Shown piece by piece: positions 48,534 through 59,215 of a DNA stretch of 64,000 nt. Under the pieces are notes generated by a model. It ran no database searches. It was not told the DNA's origin and saw only the letters and a program-made list of their open reading frames with translations. This stretch comes from Salvator merianae (Eukaryota; Chordata; Lepidosauria; Squamata; Teiidae): assembly GCA_003586115.2 (NCBI GenBank), contig QVOM02000025.1:84943521-85007520 (forward strand). Reading direction: 5' to 3'. Within the stretch, counting starts at the first letter, position 1. Each line of letters starts with the position of its first letter. The position numbers were made by a program, and so were the translations under genes.

Positions 48534-50925
48534 CTTCTTGAAGGAAAAGTTGAAGGAGTTGTGTACAGCCTGGTCAGGAAACATTTAGGAACTTACGTAA
48601 AAAACATTTTCTAATATTTGTAGATTTGCACTTAAGTAGGATGATAGAGTGGATTGGTTTCTGTTTCTTCATATTCTACTGTCCAAACCAGTGATTTAAA
48701 ATTGCACAACATGGGATTTCATCTAAGGTGACTGACAGTGAAACAGAGTAATTCAGAAGATGATGGAGTCTTCTTCAACCTTGGTGTTTGTAACATTAAA
48801 GGAGCTCCAGAAATACAAAGACCACTTTCCCTTTCACCCAAGCCTTTCACTCACCATTATTGATGACATCCTAATTAATTCAGCCACTAAATCTCAATAC
48901 TTAGAATCAAAAACAAGCTTTCAGTTATAAGAAGGCATTCTGAATTGACATTCTGAGCAAATACACTTCTACTATAAACACCGAAGCCCATATTTAAAAT
49001 CAAATGCATTATAAAGCTTCTCATCTTAATTCAAATGCATTTTTAGGTTCTCGTTAATCTAAGTTACAGAGGTAATTTGTAATGTAATGACAGGTTTAAA
49101 CAGGGAGGCTTTAAAGTTAATTCTAATTGATGCAAAAGGAGAGCAATTTTTCTCACCTTGTTTGTTAAGCAACAAAGCTGTGGAGGTGAAAGAGGAAAAC
49201 TGGATCTGGGAATATCTTTTAAAAAAACCAACAACAGAGACTGAGAGAAATAAGTTATATAGTTTTCCCCAAGTCTACAAGTCACAATTTGGCTATGAAA
49301 ATGAAGATTCTTCCTCAGACTTCAGTTATTCCTCCCAAAGTTCTCTATGAAAGTGGATATCAGTTGATTTGTGTGAAGTCTATGAATAGGGCTAGAGATA
49401 ACAGAAATATCCTCCTTTCTTCCTGGTTTGAAACTTTAATAGGCATTTAGCTAGTGACTCCAAGTCCTTGGTGCATGTAGAAATGCAAATTAGAGACTCA
49501 CTGCACTTCCAGGGAGCTATCCAGAATTTTGTAGAACAACCAGTGAAGGAGAATCCAATGCCAGTGATGGACCATAAGATAGAAGAAGTAGAGTGGCAAG
49601 AGAGGTTGTGACTCAAGTTACTGCCTCACCTTCAATCTCTAACAACCAATACCTATTTTGAAGATGGCCAGGTCCCTGCGTACAGAAGGAGCCTGCTTCT
49701 GCATGGGCAATTTGGAGAAGGCACCATGATTGTCTCTCCAAAATACTGTTTCCCCATTTTGGGGCATGGGGACATTGTTTCAAGTGACAATAAGGGCAAA
49801 AAACCATACCCTGCAAAACAGGTACCTCAGTTGGTGATTGCACCTGCAGATATGGTGGCACGCTTACCATGAAGTACCTGTTGCCACTGTGTGTGGAGAC
49901 ATGGCAGTGAAGATGCTTTTCAAAAGCTCCTCTGATGACAAATAGAGACGTGGGTGATATCTTTCTATCTTCCTATCCATCCCTCCATCTATCTATCTTC
50001 AAAATATACAACTCTTTGATCTACACGTTCTTCTACCCAGATTGTGCACTATTGATGGACAATTTAAATACATAGATACACACTTCTCATTTTTTTTTCC
50101 CTTAATTTTTTTCAGACTACCCTTCGCACATGTCAAGAAGTCATGGAGAAAATGGTCCAAAACTGAGCCCAGTCTAATGTGTAGAATATATATATATATA
50201 TTTAGAAAGTGTATCAATACATCGAGCTTGCCTTGCCATTGTTGTTAAAGGAACGAAACACCTCGGCAGCAACACAAATGGCAAATTATTTTGCTTCTTC
50301 TCTGTGTCCTATTCCCAGTAAACATATTACCAGTCCATTAAGGAAACCCCAGGATTTAATTATATAGCCTATTCAGCATAAAGTTTATTGAGCCCTAGAG
50401 AGATTTTTGGAGATAGGTTTGGCATTCAGATTTCATTAAGAAGTTAGGGTAACAAACAAGAAGAAAATCCCAAATAAGTGCCAGTCCCTTAAGGGGAGAA
50501 AAAATAGCAAGTAGTCTAATATGAAATGAGGGGATAGCTGCCTAAGCTGTGGGGCTAAAGGGAGAAGGTGATGAATCAGTTGTGAGGTTTCCCTTGGCTC
50601 CTGGAACTAACAGAAGTACCTAATCTATTTTCTACTTTTTATTTTTTAGAAAACAGCCCCAGGATAAAGCATCTTTAAACTTATATTTTCCTCCTGATGT
50701 AACATGTACTCCCCAGCTCCCCTGACAGTCAAATTATAGTGCTGGTTAGATCCTGCAGTCGCATGAAATGACATTTTCTTCTAAACAGCCCTCATAAAAA
50801 TGTTAGTCATAAAATTAGAATTTTGGCAATATGGAAACTGTATACATTTAAAAGGAAAGAAAAGGATAAGACACCCAAATGGGAGACAGATACGTTGGAA
50901 AACAATCCTGAACCTATTTAAAAAG
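48534..50925. other. unique DNA
   Basis: No gene recognised. It holds a (TATC)n-like patch at about 49960-50000 and an (AT)n patch at 50187-50201. An 87-residue frame is listed separately. Confidence 0.45.
49087..49350 (+). other. unassigned 87-residue open frame
   Basis: Begins MTGLNREALKLILIDAKGEQ and ends in a Ser/Asp-rich tail (SSSDFSYSSQSSL). The composition is more protein-like than most frames in the window, and the middle (ENWIWEYLLKKPTTETERNK) is amphipathic. I recognise no family. It may be a retroelement relic or chance, and I do not call a gene. Confidence 0.2.
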
Positions 50926-50926
50926 A

Positions 50927-51093
50927 GAGAAAGAGGAAGGAGGGAAGGGAGGAAGGAGGGAAGGAAGGGAGGGAGGAGGGAAGGGAGGAAGGAAGGAAGG
51001 AGGGAAGGGAGGAAGGAAGGAGGGAAGGAAGGAAGGAAGGAAGAAGGAAGGAAGGAGAGAGAGAGGGAGGAATGGATGGAGGGAGGGAGGAAA
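50927..51093. repeat. (GGAA)n/(GGGA)n purine microsatellite
   Basis: About 165 bases of almost pure purine on the plus strand, made of GGAA, GGGA and AGGA tetramers. The Lys/Gly/Arg/Glu open frame across it is an artefact. Confidence 0.95.
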
Positions 51094-51283
51094 TCACTTC
51101 TGTTGAACTTTAGAATGTAATATATGGGAAAGGGAAGAAGAATGTAGCTGACTACAGAATTTTAGAGAAATAATAGCCCATTCAACTATTTTCTAAAAAT
51201 GTCATAGTTTTAAAACTCAATGAAAGGCAGATGTCAAGTCAAGGAATAAATACCTGTCATCTTCTAGATGATAGTGGTGTCTA

Positions 51284-51624
51284 ATAGAGATGTGCACAAA
51301 CTGAACTTTAGTGGCACGATTTGGTTCGGTTTGGTTCTGTTTGAACTGAACCCAACTCTCTTGGTTCAGGTTCAATTCAAACCATTTTTTTTTTTAATAG
51401 CAGGTTAGTTCAGTTCACATGAAAACCAAGCAAACCATGGTGAAGCACCTGTGAAGCACCAATGGTACATTTGGTTTGTTTGGTTCATTGGAACACCCCT
51501 TGATTTGGGTTCAACTTAAACCATTTTTTTTTAACAGCAGGGTGGTTCAGTTCTCATGTAAACCATGCAAACACCCTTGCTTGCTGCAAACCACAAACCA
51601 AACAAACCAGTTTGACAATTTCTA
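51284..51624. mobile_element. hAT-like MITE, TAGAGATGTGCAC family
   Basis: A 341-bp element with left end TAGAGATGTGCACAAACTG and right end decayed to GACAATTTCTA. The flanks GTGTCTAA and GTCTCCAA match 6/8. The interior 'ggttcggtttggttc', 'gaaccatttttttttt' and two 'agcaggktrgttcagtt' blocks resembles 21663-22069. Confidence 0.75.
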
Positions 51625-51632
51625 GTCTCCAA

Positions 51633-52597
51633 GTTGCATCTAGTCCTGCCAAATGTGAGGGTTCAGTTCAGCAATATCTGTAGGATAACAGTTTCCCCGG
51701 AACTGAAACAGTATGATAATATAAAATCTGAAATAAAAGTTAAAAGAATAAAAAAATAAGTTATTCCTTGCCTTTTACAGTTTATTGTATTGCCAGGAGG
51801 ACATCCTTCTGAAATATGAACAGATCTAAAATCTGACAAAATGTCAATTTTGGATGAGTTTTCTGAGAATTGAGAATTCTGGTACTGAGGGATCTATTTA
51901 TTTCTGAATGATAGACATTCAGACATTTGGATGGATTTTGCACAATTCAAAAGCAAGCAAACACACAAGAAACACTGGTCTTTGAAATGTTTAAATGTAT
52001 GTGTTCAATCTATTTCTAACCATTTTGGTGCCACTACAAGGAAGACTATCCTTCTCTACAATGTTTGTTGAGGCTTTGAAGACAGAGGAATCTAGGAAAG
52101 GATCTCTCAAGCCAATAATGATAGAAAGAAATTGTATCAAAAGGTACAAAGATAGTTGACTCTGTAGGTGCAGGAGAATAGATCACATGATAAAATACAC
52201 TGGAGAAAAAAGTGGCCCTCCATGTTCACTTGCATAATAAATAAATAAACAATATTTAATGTGATGTCAACAAACTGTAAGAGCTTCTGACTCCCATTTG
52301 AGAAAGTTAGAAAAAAAAGTAGAGAAATATATGTCTTAGGGTCTCAGTACACAAAGGTTTTAAAGCAGAATTGAACAATTCACACCTAAAAAAGAAATCT
52401 CACAACAGACATGAATTACAGACTTTGCAAGCTGCATTATTTTTGTAGAGTGTGTGTTTTTGGTTTTTGGTTTTTTTAAAAATCTGGCTGCTATCATTTT
52501 TTGTATTTTACTTTTGCACAGAAGCACTTTTAGGAAGCTGCTCTCTTTCACAAAAGCCCCCCCAAAAGACTTTTTTAAAATTTCCTATGCCAAAGCA
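51633..52597. other. unique AT-rich DNA
   Basis: No gene or repeat termini recognised. Confidence 0.45.
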
Positions 52598-52605
52598 CTG
52601 ACAAA

Positions 52606-54336
52606 TAGGGATGTGCACGAAAGGAATTTTCTCTGTTCGTTTCGCAATGCATCGAAGCTTCGGAGCTTCGTTTTTGCACGAAAACGGAAGTCGCGAAAAT
52701 GGCGATTTTCGTTTTCGCAGCGAAAATTTTCGAAAACCGGAAGTGAAAAATCAATGAAATAAGTAGCGAAAAACAAACGCCGCATATCCCCCTGCCCTCT
52801 CCCTTCTATATTTGACCGTCCACGTTGCTAATTTAAGGAGTTGCTTCGTTAAAAGTAAAAATTGCACGGAGCTTACTTTTTACCGGCGGCCGGTTTGTAG
52901 CAGGATTCAAAGCAACGAAGGTATGTTTGGGGTTCCTCACTGCAGATCAAAAGCAAGCGAAAGCAAGCGAAGGAATTTTTTTCGCTTTGATTTTTTGTCA
53001 TTTTCGATGCCTTTTCGACGCTCATGTCTGTGCGCGCACACGCGCTAACTTCTGTCCCTTTAACTTATCGGCGCGACTCGTCGCTGTCTGCCGTCCGTGC
53101 CAATCGTTTGGGGCACAGAAATTATTACCTCGCCTACGAGGCGGGCAGGCTTAGTCAGCAACGCGCGAAGCAATTGCCTTCAGCTCAGCGCGTAATTTAG
53201 AAGACTGGCGGCAGCCACAGGATGAAATAACTCCCTACTTCCGAGTAGCAGCGAAATGTCGCCTCGTCTTGCCCTCCCTTCTTACTTCCGAGTAGCAGCG
53301 AAATGACGCCTCGTCTTGCCCTCCCTTCTTACTTCCGAGTAGCAGCGAAATGACGCCTCGTCTTGCCCTCCCTTCTTACTTCCGAGTAGCAGCGAAATGT
53401 CGCCTCGTCTTGCCCTCCCTTCTTACTTCCGAGTAGCAGCGAAATGTCGCCTCGTCTTGCCCTCCCTTCTTACTTCCGAGTAGCAGCGAAATGTCGCCTC
53501 GTCTTGCCCTCCCTTCTTACTTCCGAGTAGCAGCGAAATGACGCCTCGTCTTGCCCTCCCTTCTTACTTCCGAGTAGCAGCGAAATGTCGCCTCGTCTTG
53601 CCCTCCCTTCTTACTTCCGAGTAGCAGCGAAATGACGCCTCGTCTTGCCCTCCCTTCTTACTTCCGAGTAGCAGCGAAATGTCGCCTCGTCTTGCCCTCC
53701 CTTCTTACTTCCGAGTAGCAGCGAAATGACGCCTCGTCTTGCCCTCCCTTCTTACTTCCGAGTAGCAGCGAAATGACGCCTCGTCTTGCCCTCCCTTCTT
53801 ACTTCCGAGTAGCAGCGAAATGTTGCCTCGTCTTGCCCTCCCTTCTTACTTCCGAGTAGCAGCGAAATGTTGCCTCGTCTTGCCCTCCCTTCTTACTTCC
53901 GAGTAGCAGCGAAATGACACCACGTCTTGCCCTCTGTTTCAAAACGAAGAACTATATAACACCATCAAAGAAGTTTTATTAACTCCAAGCCGTCTGAGTT
54001 TCTCATCCTCATGCGGTGCGATCGCTGCGAGGCAGGCGAAGAGTTAAAAAAATACCGTCTTTCCTAATGTGAAGCATGACAATTTCCACCTCTAGAGGCA
54101 GAGACTGGAGGCTACGAAGCTACTAAGCTTCGTTGCTTCGCAGTTTTCGCAGCGAAAAAAGACGAAAAATAGCCGTTCGCGGTGAGTAGCGAAGGTCACG
54201 AAAATTGACGAAAATCGCCGTGACTTTCGCTATTCGCTTTCGCAATAGGGAGGGCACTTCGCATTCGATGCGAATGCTGCGAAGCAACGAAATTCGTACG
54301 AAATTTCGTTGCTTCGAAATTTCGTGCACATCCCTA
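52606..54336. mobile_element. 1,731-bp hAT non-autonomous element carrying a 47-bp minisatellite, perfect TSD
   Basis: Ends TAGGGATGTGCACGAA and TTCGTGCACATCCCTA are perfect 16-bp inverted repeats. Identical CTGACAAA flanks lie at 52598-52605 and 54337-54344. Subterminal arms of 'gcttcg', 'cgaaaa' and 'ttcgc' words run about 130-210 bp inward on each side. The body is CpG-rich and unlike its flanks. It has about 400 bp of unique sequence, fifteen 47-bp repeats (53237-53935), then a TATATAA word at 53953-53959 and about 140 bp of unique sequence. No transposase or other protein is encoded. The perfect ends, perfect duplication and retained CpG all point to a young insertion mobilised in trans. 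Confidence 0.92.
53237..53935. repeat. 47-bp minisatellite, 15 copies in perfect register
   Basis: The unit starts ACTTCCGAGTAGCAGCGAAA and ends CTTGCCCTCCCTTCTT. Copies start at 53237, 53284, 53331 and so on to 53895, always exactly 47 bases apart with no indels. Four CpGs occur per unit. The copies differ mainly at one position (ATGTCG or ATGACG). Copies 13 and 14 have ATGTTG, and copy 15 has ATGACA plus other changes. Confidence 0.97.
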
Positions 54337-54344
54337 CTGACAAA

Positions 54345-54765
54345 TATCCAGGCTGTTGCACATCTGATTTTTTTTGGGGGGATGGGAGGCATTTCCTCTT
54401 TTTTAACCCCTATTATGTCAACCAATCATATAAAGTGTAATTTGTTGTTGTTTGTTTACATTTACATTTGTGCAGGATCACTCTCAAGAACCTGCATTTT
54501 TGCAGAAAACATCTGAAAAGGCATTTTGTTTTCCTGAACAAAAATCCTGATCGAGGAAACTATACATTTGATGATGATGATGATGATGATGATGATTTGG
54601 GGGGGACTTTTTTCTGTGCATGACCAAAGCCACAAGATTGACAAGTTGTGTGAATCAATCATTCAGCATTTCAGGGAGGAGTTTACAATAGGGAGGGGTG
54701 GGATTAGAGCAATATGATTCAATTTTGACTTTTGTGTATGTGTGTTAAGAGAATTGCGGGGAGCC
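54345..54765. other. no recognised feature apart from a (GAT)n microsatellite
   Basis: About nine GAT units lie at 54570-54596. The rest is AT-rich with no similarity recognised. Confidence 0.5.
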
Positions 54766-54901
54766 AAGAGCAGGTGAAGGTTTTGCCTTTTATTCTGCTT
54801 GAGAATACCAAGAAGCAATTGGTGGGCCAAGGTGTGAAACAGAATGCTGGACTAGATGGGCCATAGCCTGATCCAGCAGGGCTCCTCTTATGTTCTTATG
54901 T
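54766..54901 (-). repeat. ACATAAGA-type dispersed amniote repeat, inverted
   Basis: Read on the minus strand it starts ACATAAGAACATAAGAGGAG, then 'ccctgctggatcaggctatg', then 'catctagtccagcattctgt'. It is the inverted counterpart of 29345-29520. Confidence 0.75.
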
Positions 54902-55464
54902 AAGGCTTTAGTGTAGTGAGGGTCTAATATGTGTCCACCTTTCCTGCAAGTGGATGGTCTCTTAAAGTTTGGGAGAAAGAAAAGTCAGAAGATAATTTAA
55001 GAGCAACCTGGATATGTTAAGTAGGCTACTTGCAGGTGCAGAGGAACTTTTGCTACTGAAAGTCCAAATCAAAATGTACTTGTGTCCTGCATGAACAACA
55101 AAATGAATGCATGTTGAGCTTCCTTAATCTACAGGGAAAGTGTTGTTATTTTAATCACTTCCTACTTGGTATGTGTAATTAATTCGACTAATGCTATTGA
55201 TGTAAATGTGATAATTCCTTATTACGCTGTAATCTTTTAATAAAGTACTTGATTGACTGCTAGGATTTTGTTTTGAGGGTTTTTTTCCTTTTTTTTTAAG
55301 ACGATGCTTCTATTTTTTTTCATTTTTTAAGGAACCTTTACTGATATATGATAACTCCTAGGGACAGTGACAATTAAATGTAATGTCTAAATTAAAAGAC
55401 ATGAACTCAAGCAGAGCACCTTGAGAGGCAGGGAAACAGAACACTGAACATGGCCCAGAGTCAG
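54902..55464. other. no recognised feature
   Basis: AT-rich unique DNA. Confidence 0.45.
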
Positions 55465-55648
55465 CAGTGGCAGTGGCCCATGACTTTAAGAATTGGTGTT
55501 CACGCACATGCCATGGCTGTTCATGGGACCTCTGGGCCTCCGTACTGACACAGCAGGTCCTGCTGCATCAATATGGAGGCCCAGAGGCCCTGCAAATAGC
55601 CATGGCACACACGCAAACACCCGCCCTTAAAGTCACGGGCCGCCACTG
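55465..55648. mobile_element. foldback hAT MITE
   Basis: A 184-bp element with ends CAGTGGCAGTGGCCCATGAC and GTCACGGGCCGCCACTG. The central arms 'ctgggcctccgtactgaca' and 'atcaatatggaggcccag' pair. The flanks AGAGTCAG and GTCGTAGA do not match, so either the duplication is lost or the left end is off by a few bases. Confidence 0.75.
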
Positions 55649-56122
55649 GTCGTAGACTTCAAAGTCCTATTGAGCTTTGGATGGACCACGAGTCCTTAAA
55701 TCTTTATGTCCATGTATGAAAAGAAAATCCTGTTAGTGGCCCAAAACAGGGCTGTAAGGAAGATTAAAAGAGAGAGAGAGTTCTTTGCATATTTTTTAGG
55801 CCTGCTCTGAAATTCCACAGGATGAGCAGCTAAAGAAGAGACTCAGGTAACATGTCAACATGCACTAAAGCCCCATCTATGGAAAGAATTAAAATGGCCA
55901 TCAGACCATGCTACACTAAAGAGGTGCATTCCTTCACCTCCTGGATGCAGCTCCCTACCTGGGAGTCACATAAATCTTTCAAATACAGTGGATTAAATAT
56001 TTTTACAATCCCTTTCCTTTGCAGCCATTCACTAAAGGGCAAACAGGCATTTGGCCCATCCCCAATAGACATTGTAGTAACCTTTAGAAGTTATTTATTT
56101 GCAATTTATTCTGCACTATACA
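55649..56122. other. no recognised feature
   Basis: No coding similarity or repeat boundary recognised. Confidence 0.45.
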
Positions 56123-56201
56123 CGAAGAACATAAGAAGAGCCTTGCTGGATCAAGTCACAGGCTATCTAGTCCAGTATCCTATCTGTCCCATCCATTGTT
56201 A
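56123..56201 (+). repeat. ACATAAGA-type dispersed amniote repeat, short
   Basis: GAACATAAGAAGAGCCTTGC, then 'tggatcaagtcacaggctat', then 'ctagtccagtatcctatctg', the same order as 29345. Confidence 0.7.
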
Positions 56202-56819
56202 AAGCTTTCCAGGCTGATTGTAGGTCTCAGGGCAAGTTGCAGCAATAAAAACAAAATGCAAAATCAACATACTATGGAAATGGACTACAGCTTCAACTAT
56301 CATTTGTCATGCCAGTGGGGAGCAGATGGCACAGAACATAAAAAGGACACAAGATCAAGAAAGGTGATGGTGAGGAGTTTACCTGCAGTTTCTTCCTTTG
56401 CCCAATTATGGCTGTGGCTCTATGGTTGCAGTAGGAGACACCTGGAGAAGGGCACCTCCACATCACTGAGCACTTCAGAGTATCCATGTCACAAGACACA
56501 GATGGCCAGCAAAGTGGGGGCAAGGGTGCTTCTTCAATGTGTTCCTCAGCAGACACATTGTACCACTAAACATGAAGATAAAACACTTGGGACACCTTCC
56601 TCAGGTTCCTGGGCACAGCTTATGTATTTTATTATCCTGAGTAGTATAATTTTAGCCTTTTTTTTCTTTTTCTTTCCTGACCTTGTAATTCAGTACACTG
56701 CTGCCTGTTTATCAGTGCACTGCAATTTTAGAGTCTTTTTTTCCCAGCTGAATATTATTATTACCTCTTTTTATGCAACCTGTCTATACTTTGCTGTTGA
56801 TGGGTACCATTGACTTACG
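56202..56819. other. no gene; long chance frame
   Basis: A 205-residue plus-strand frame (56196-56813) covers this stretch. It has no domain, a homopolymer Phe run from a T-tract, and starts in the dispersed repeat just upstream. I do not call it a gene. Confidence 0.5.
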
Positions 56820-56970
56820 GCATGGACACCTCCATAGGCAGCTCTATGCAGTTTTCCTGGCTGAGATACAGACGTGCTTTGTCATTGCCTACTTCTGGGG
56901 AAAGTAGGATTGAACTGCCAATCCTCTACTTTCCAGGCAGTTTGCTCTACCACTGAGCTACAGTCAATCC
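56820..56970 (-). repeat. tRNA-like SINE (MIR/core type)
   Basis: 'aggattgaactgccaatcct' (degenerate inverted B-box) and 'ctctaccactgagctacagt' are diagnostic of the amniote tRNA-derived SINE group. 'aggcagctctatgcagtttt' lies at the other end. Confidence 0.7.
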
Positions 56971-57564
56971 CTTGAGTCACCACCTCACCTGGATTGTTAA
57001 CAAAAAGAAAGTGGTCCAAAACTGCTTTTGAAAACCTAGAATGTTCACAAGAGGAAGAAGTTCACACTGACCTGTGAATGAATCTTCCTGAAAACCATCT
57101 CTAAGCCATTCATAAGCCACCTCAGGGATGCTATTATTATTAACTGCAAGAGAACACAACCTCAGTTTGAAATGAAACTGGATGTTCCTGTTTAAGTATG
57201 CAAAGCAATGGACAGTGCAATGCTATTTTTTTTCCTAGTCACTATTGCACAATTTTGGCTGGGACACAATAAATGGAGGAGGAGGAAGAGGGGAAGAGGA
57301 AGGAAGAATAAAAAGAAGGAAGGAAGAGGAAGGCGAAAATCACTCTAAAGGTATCAATTCCGACAATTCACAAACTTTTTACAACGTTCTACCAAATGTG
57401 AACTTTTGTCAAATTTTGGACCAAGGAAGTAATTTTTAGGAGTTAACCCCCAGAAAATTCAAAGCTAATCCCCTAAATAAGGGAAGTTTCCCCCCTCAAA
57501 AAACTCAATTTAAATGCTTTTTAATATGAGGTGTCTATAAGATACTGATCCTGAAGGTTCGTGA
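56971..57564. other. no gene; weak repeat similarity
   Basis: 'gaaaaccatctctaagccat' (about 57091) resembles 'taaaccatttctaagccttc' at about 23943. There is a purine-rich patch at 57268-57333. Nothing else is recognised. Confidence 0.4.
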
Positions 57565-58433
57565 AAGACTGGATGAATCTTCAGGTTACCTCCAGATGTA
57601 AGGTGAACCTTACAATCCTCTCAGCATTGCATTGGGACTGCCAAACATGCACTTAGCATTCAATATGCAATGTCAATTGCAGCACAGAAAAAAAATGCAA
57701 GGCTATTGCAGAAAACCCAGCAGTGACACTGGGTTTTCCATAGAAGTCCCACTTACCTGCACAATTGGTGATATCAACTTGCTGGAGACTTCCAGGAGCT
57801 AGCCACGTGTGCCCAGAACAACAAGAGAAAGGGGACAGGTACTTGTCTGGCTCCTGGAAGTCCCCAGTGAGGTGATTTTGTATGCACTTCACCAGATGTG
57901 TAGGTAAGCTGGGGTTTGCAAAATGCATCTGATGGGAGAAGGCAAGAGGCAACAGCAGGATCTTGTTTATATCTCACATTACCTCTTGCCATCCAGAGGA
58001 AGTCTCAGATAAAACCAAGGGCAATCATCCCCATCGAGGTGATTTTGTATGCACTTCACCAGATGTAGGTAAGCTGGGGTTTTTAGCATGCGTCTGATGG
58101 GGAAGGCAAAAGGCAATCACAGGATCTTGTTTATAGCCCACATTACCTCTTACCATCTGGAGGATTCCCCAGATAAAATACAGGACAATCACTCCAAGCA
58201 AGGTGATATTGTATCCGCCTCACCAAATATGCAGGTAAACAGAGCTACAATAGAAAACCCAGTGTCACTACTGGATTCCCCATAATAGTATTACAATACT
58301 TGTTATTGCACATTGGCATTGGCATTGCATTAGGAATCCCACAGGTATGTCTTGTAATCCTAAAGCAGTGTGAGGGGATAGTGGGGTTTACCTCATGTCT
58401 TGAGGTAACCTGAATCAGAAGATTCATCCAGCC
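57565..58433. mobile_element. TIR element with internal tandem duplication, superfamily unclear
   Basis: The left arm CTGGATGAATCTTCAGGTTA (57569 on) is inverted at the right as TAACCTGAATCAGAAGATTCATCCAG (to 58431), with a short insertion. Further inward 'acccagcagtgacactgggt' and 'acccagtgtcactactggat' also oppose each other. No target duplication is visible. An internal tandem repeat lies at 57869-58245. Confidence 0.6.
57869..58245. repeat. about 165-bp tandem repeat, 2.3 copies
   Basis: GAGGTGATTTTGTATGCACT starts at 57869 and again at 58038. A third, diverged start (AAGGTGATATTGTATCCGCC) lies at about 58200. The units share 'aggtaagctggggttt', 'ggatcttgtttata' and 'attacctctt'. Confidence 0.85.
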
Positions 58434-58844
58434 TTGTTTTCAGCCTGATGGACCCTGTCACTATATTTCATTATATTTCTATCCTGTCCTTCTCCTCAAA
58501 TAACTACATAGACACATCTGTGAGGTTTTCTTGGCAATGATGAATGAAGAAGTGGTTCACCCTTGCCTTTTTTCCAAGTTCTTCAATATTGCAATATGGC
58601 CTTTGAGCATGGGATTTTCCAGTGACTGTCTGCACAAAATTGATTTATTTGAATTTCTATCTCACCCTATACCCTGAGGTTTCAGGGCAGATTATTAATC
58701 AAGTCTGACCTGGTTATCTTTTCAAGATGACCCACAGTTGTCATATACATACATACCTACGTGTATATGTACAAACAATTCATATATTCGTCTGGGGTCT
58801 GAACTTTATGGAAATGTGTTCAAACTCAACAGAAAATAAGTTTG
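58434..58844. other. no recognised feature
   Basis: No coding similarity recognised; it may include more of the L1 upstream part, too diverged to see. Confidence 0.4.
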
Positions 58845-59215
58845 ATGGTGTTTATGTTTTAATGCAAAATACGGTAACTGCAGCTAGAATTGTATATGCA
58901 CAGAAATGGAAAGAGGATAAAACACCAACGGTGGATGAACAAATTGCCTAACTTATTGAGAAATGAGACAGTTGGTTTTATGAAAACTGGGAACCCTTTA
59001 TCGACATTTTGCAAGCATTGGAAAGTGGTCTTGTGATTGCTGGATTTGAAGAATGAAGAGGAAAAAAGACAATCACTAGAATAAAAGATGTCAGTGATCA
59101 GGAGGGGCAAGAAACATGGGACATAGAAGAAACTGTGGAAGAAGGAGGACGTCAACAGCAAAAAATGTTAGCTGATGAATTTTTGAATTAAATGCAAATT
59201 TTATATATCTTAATT
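58845..59215 (+). pseudogene. L1 LINE ORF2 C-terminus and 3' end
   Basis: The plus-strand frame reads TAARIVYAQKWKEDKTPTVD, matching the L1 ORF2 C-terminal 'AARxxYAQxWKxxxxPTxxEW' block. After a stop at 58949-58951 the same frame continues LIEK, has a second stop, and then gives WFYENWEPFIDILQ and ends at 59054-59056. Two in-frame stops make it a dead copy. The A/T-rich stretch to about 59215 is the probable 3' UTR. Everything upstream is missing or unrecognisable. Confidence 0.75.

Noticed and set aside
50800..51120. Lys/Gly/Arg/Glu-rich 106-residue frame
   Set aside because: Mostly the translation of the GGAA microsatellite.
53237..53935. CRISPR-like array
   Set aside because: The 47-bp units are directly adjacent with no unique spacers, and the setting is a vertebrate transposon.
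56196..56813. 205-residue plus-strand open frame
   Set aside because: No domain, starts in a dispersed repeat, contains a T-tract Phe run, no splice or codon pattern supporting a gene.
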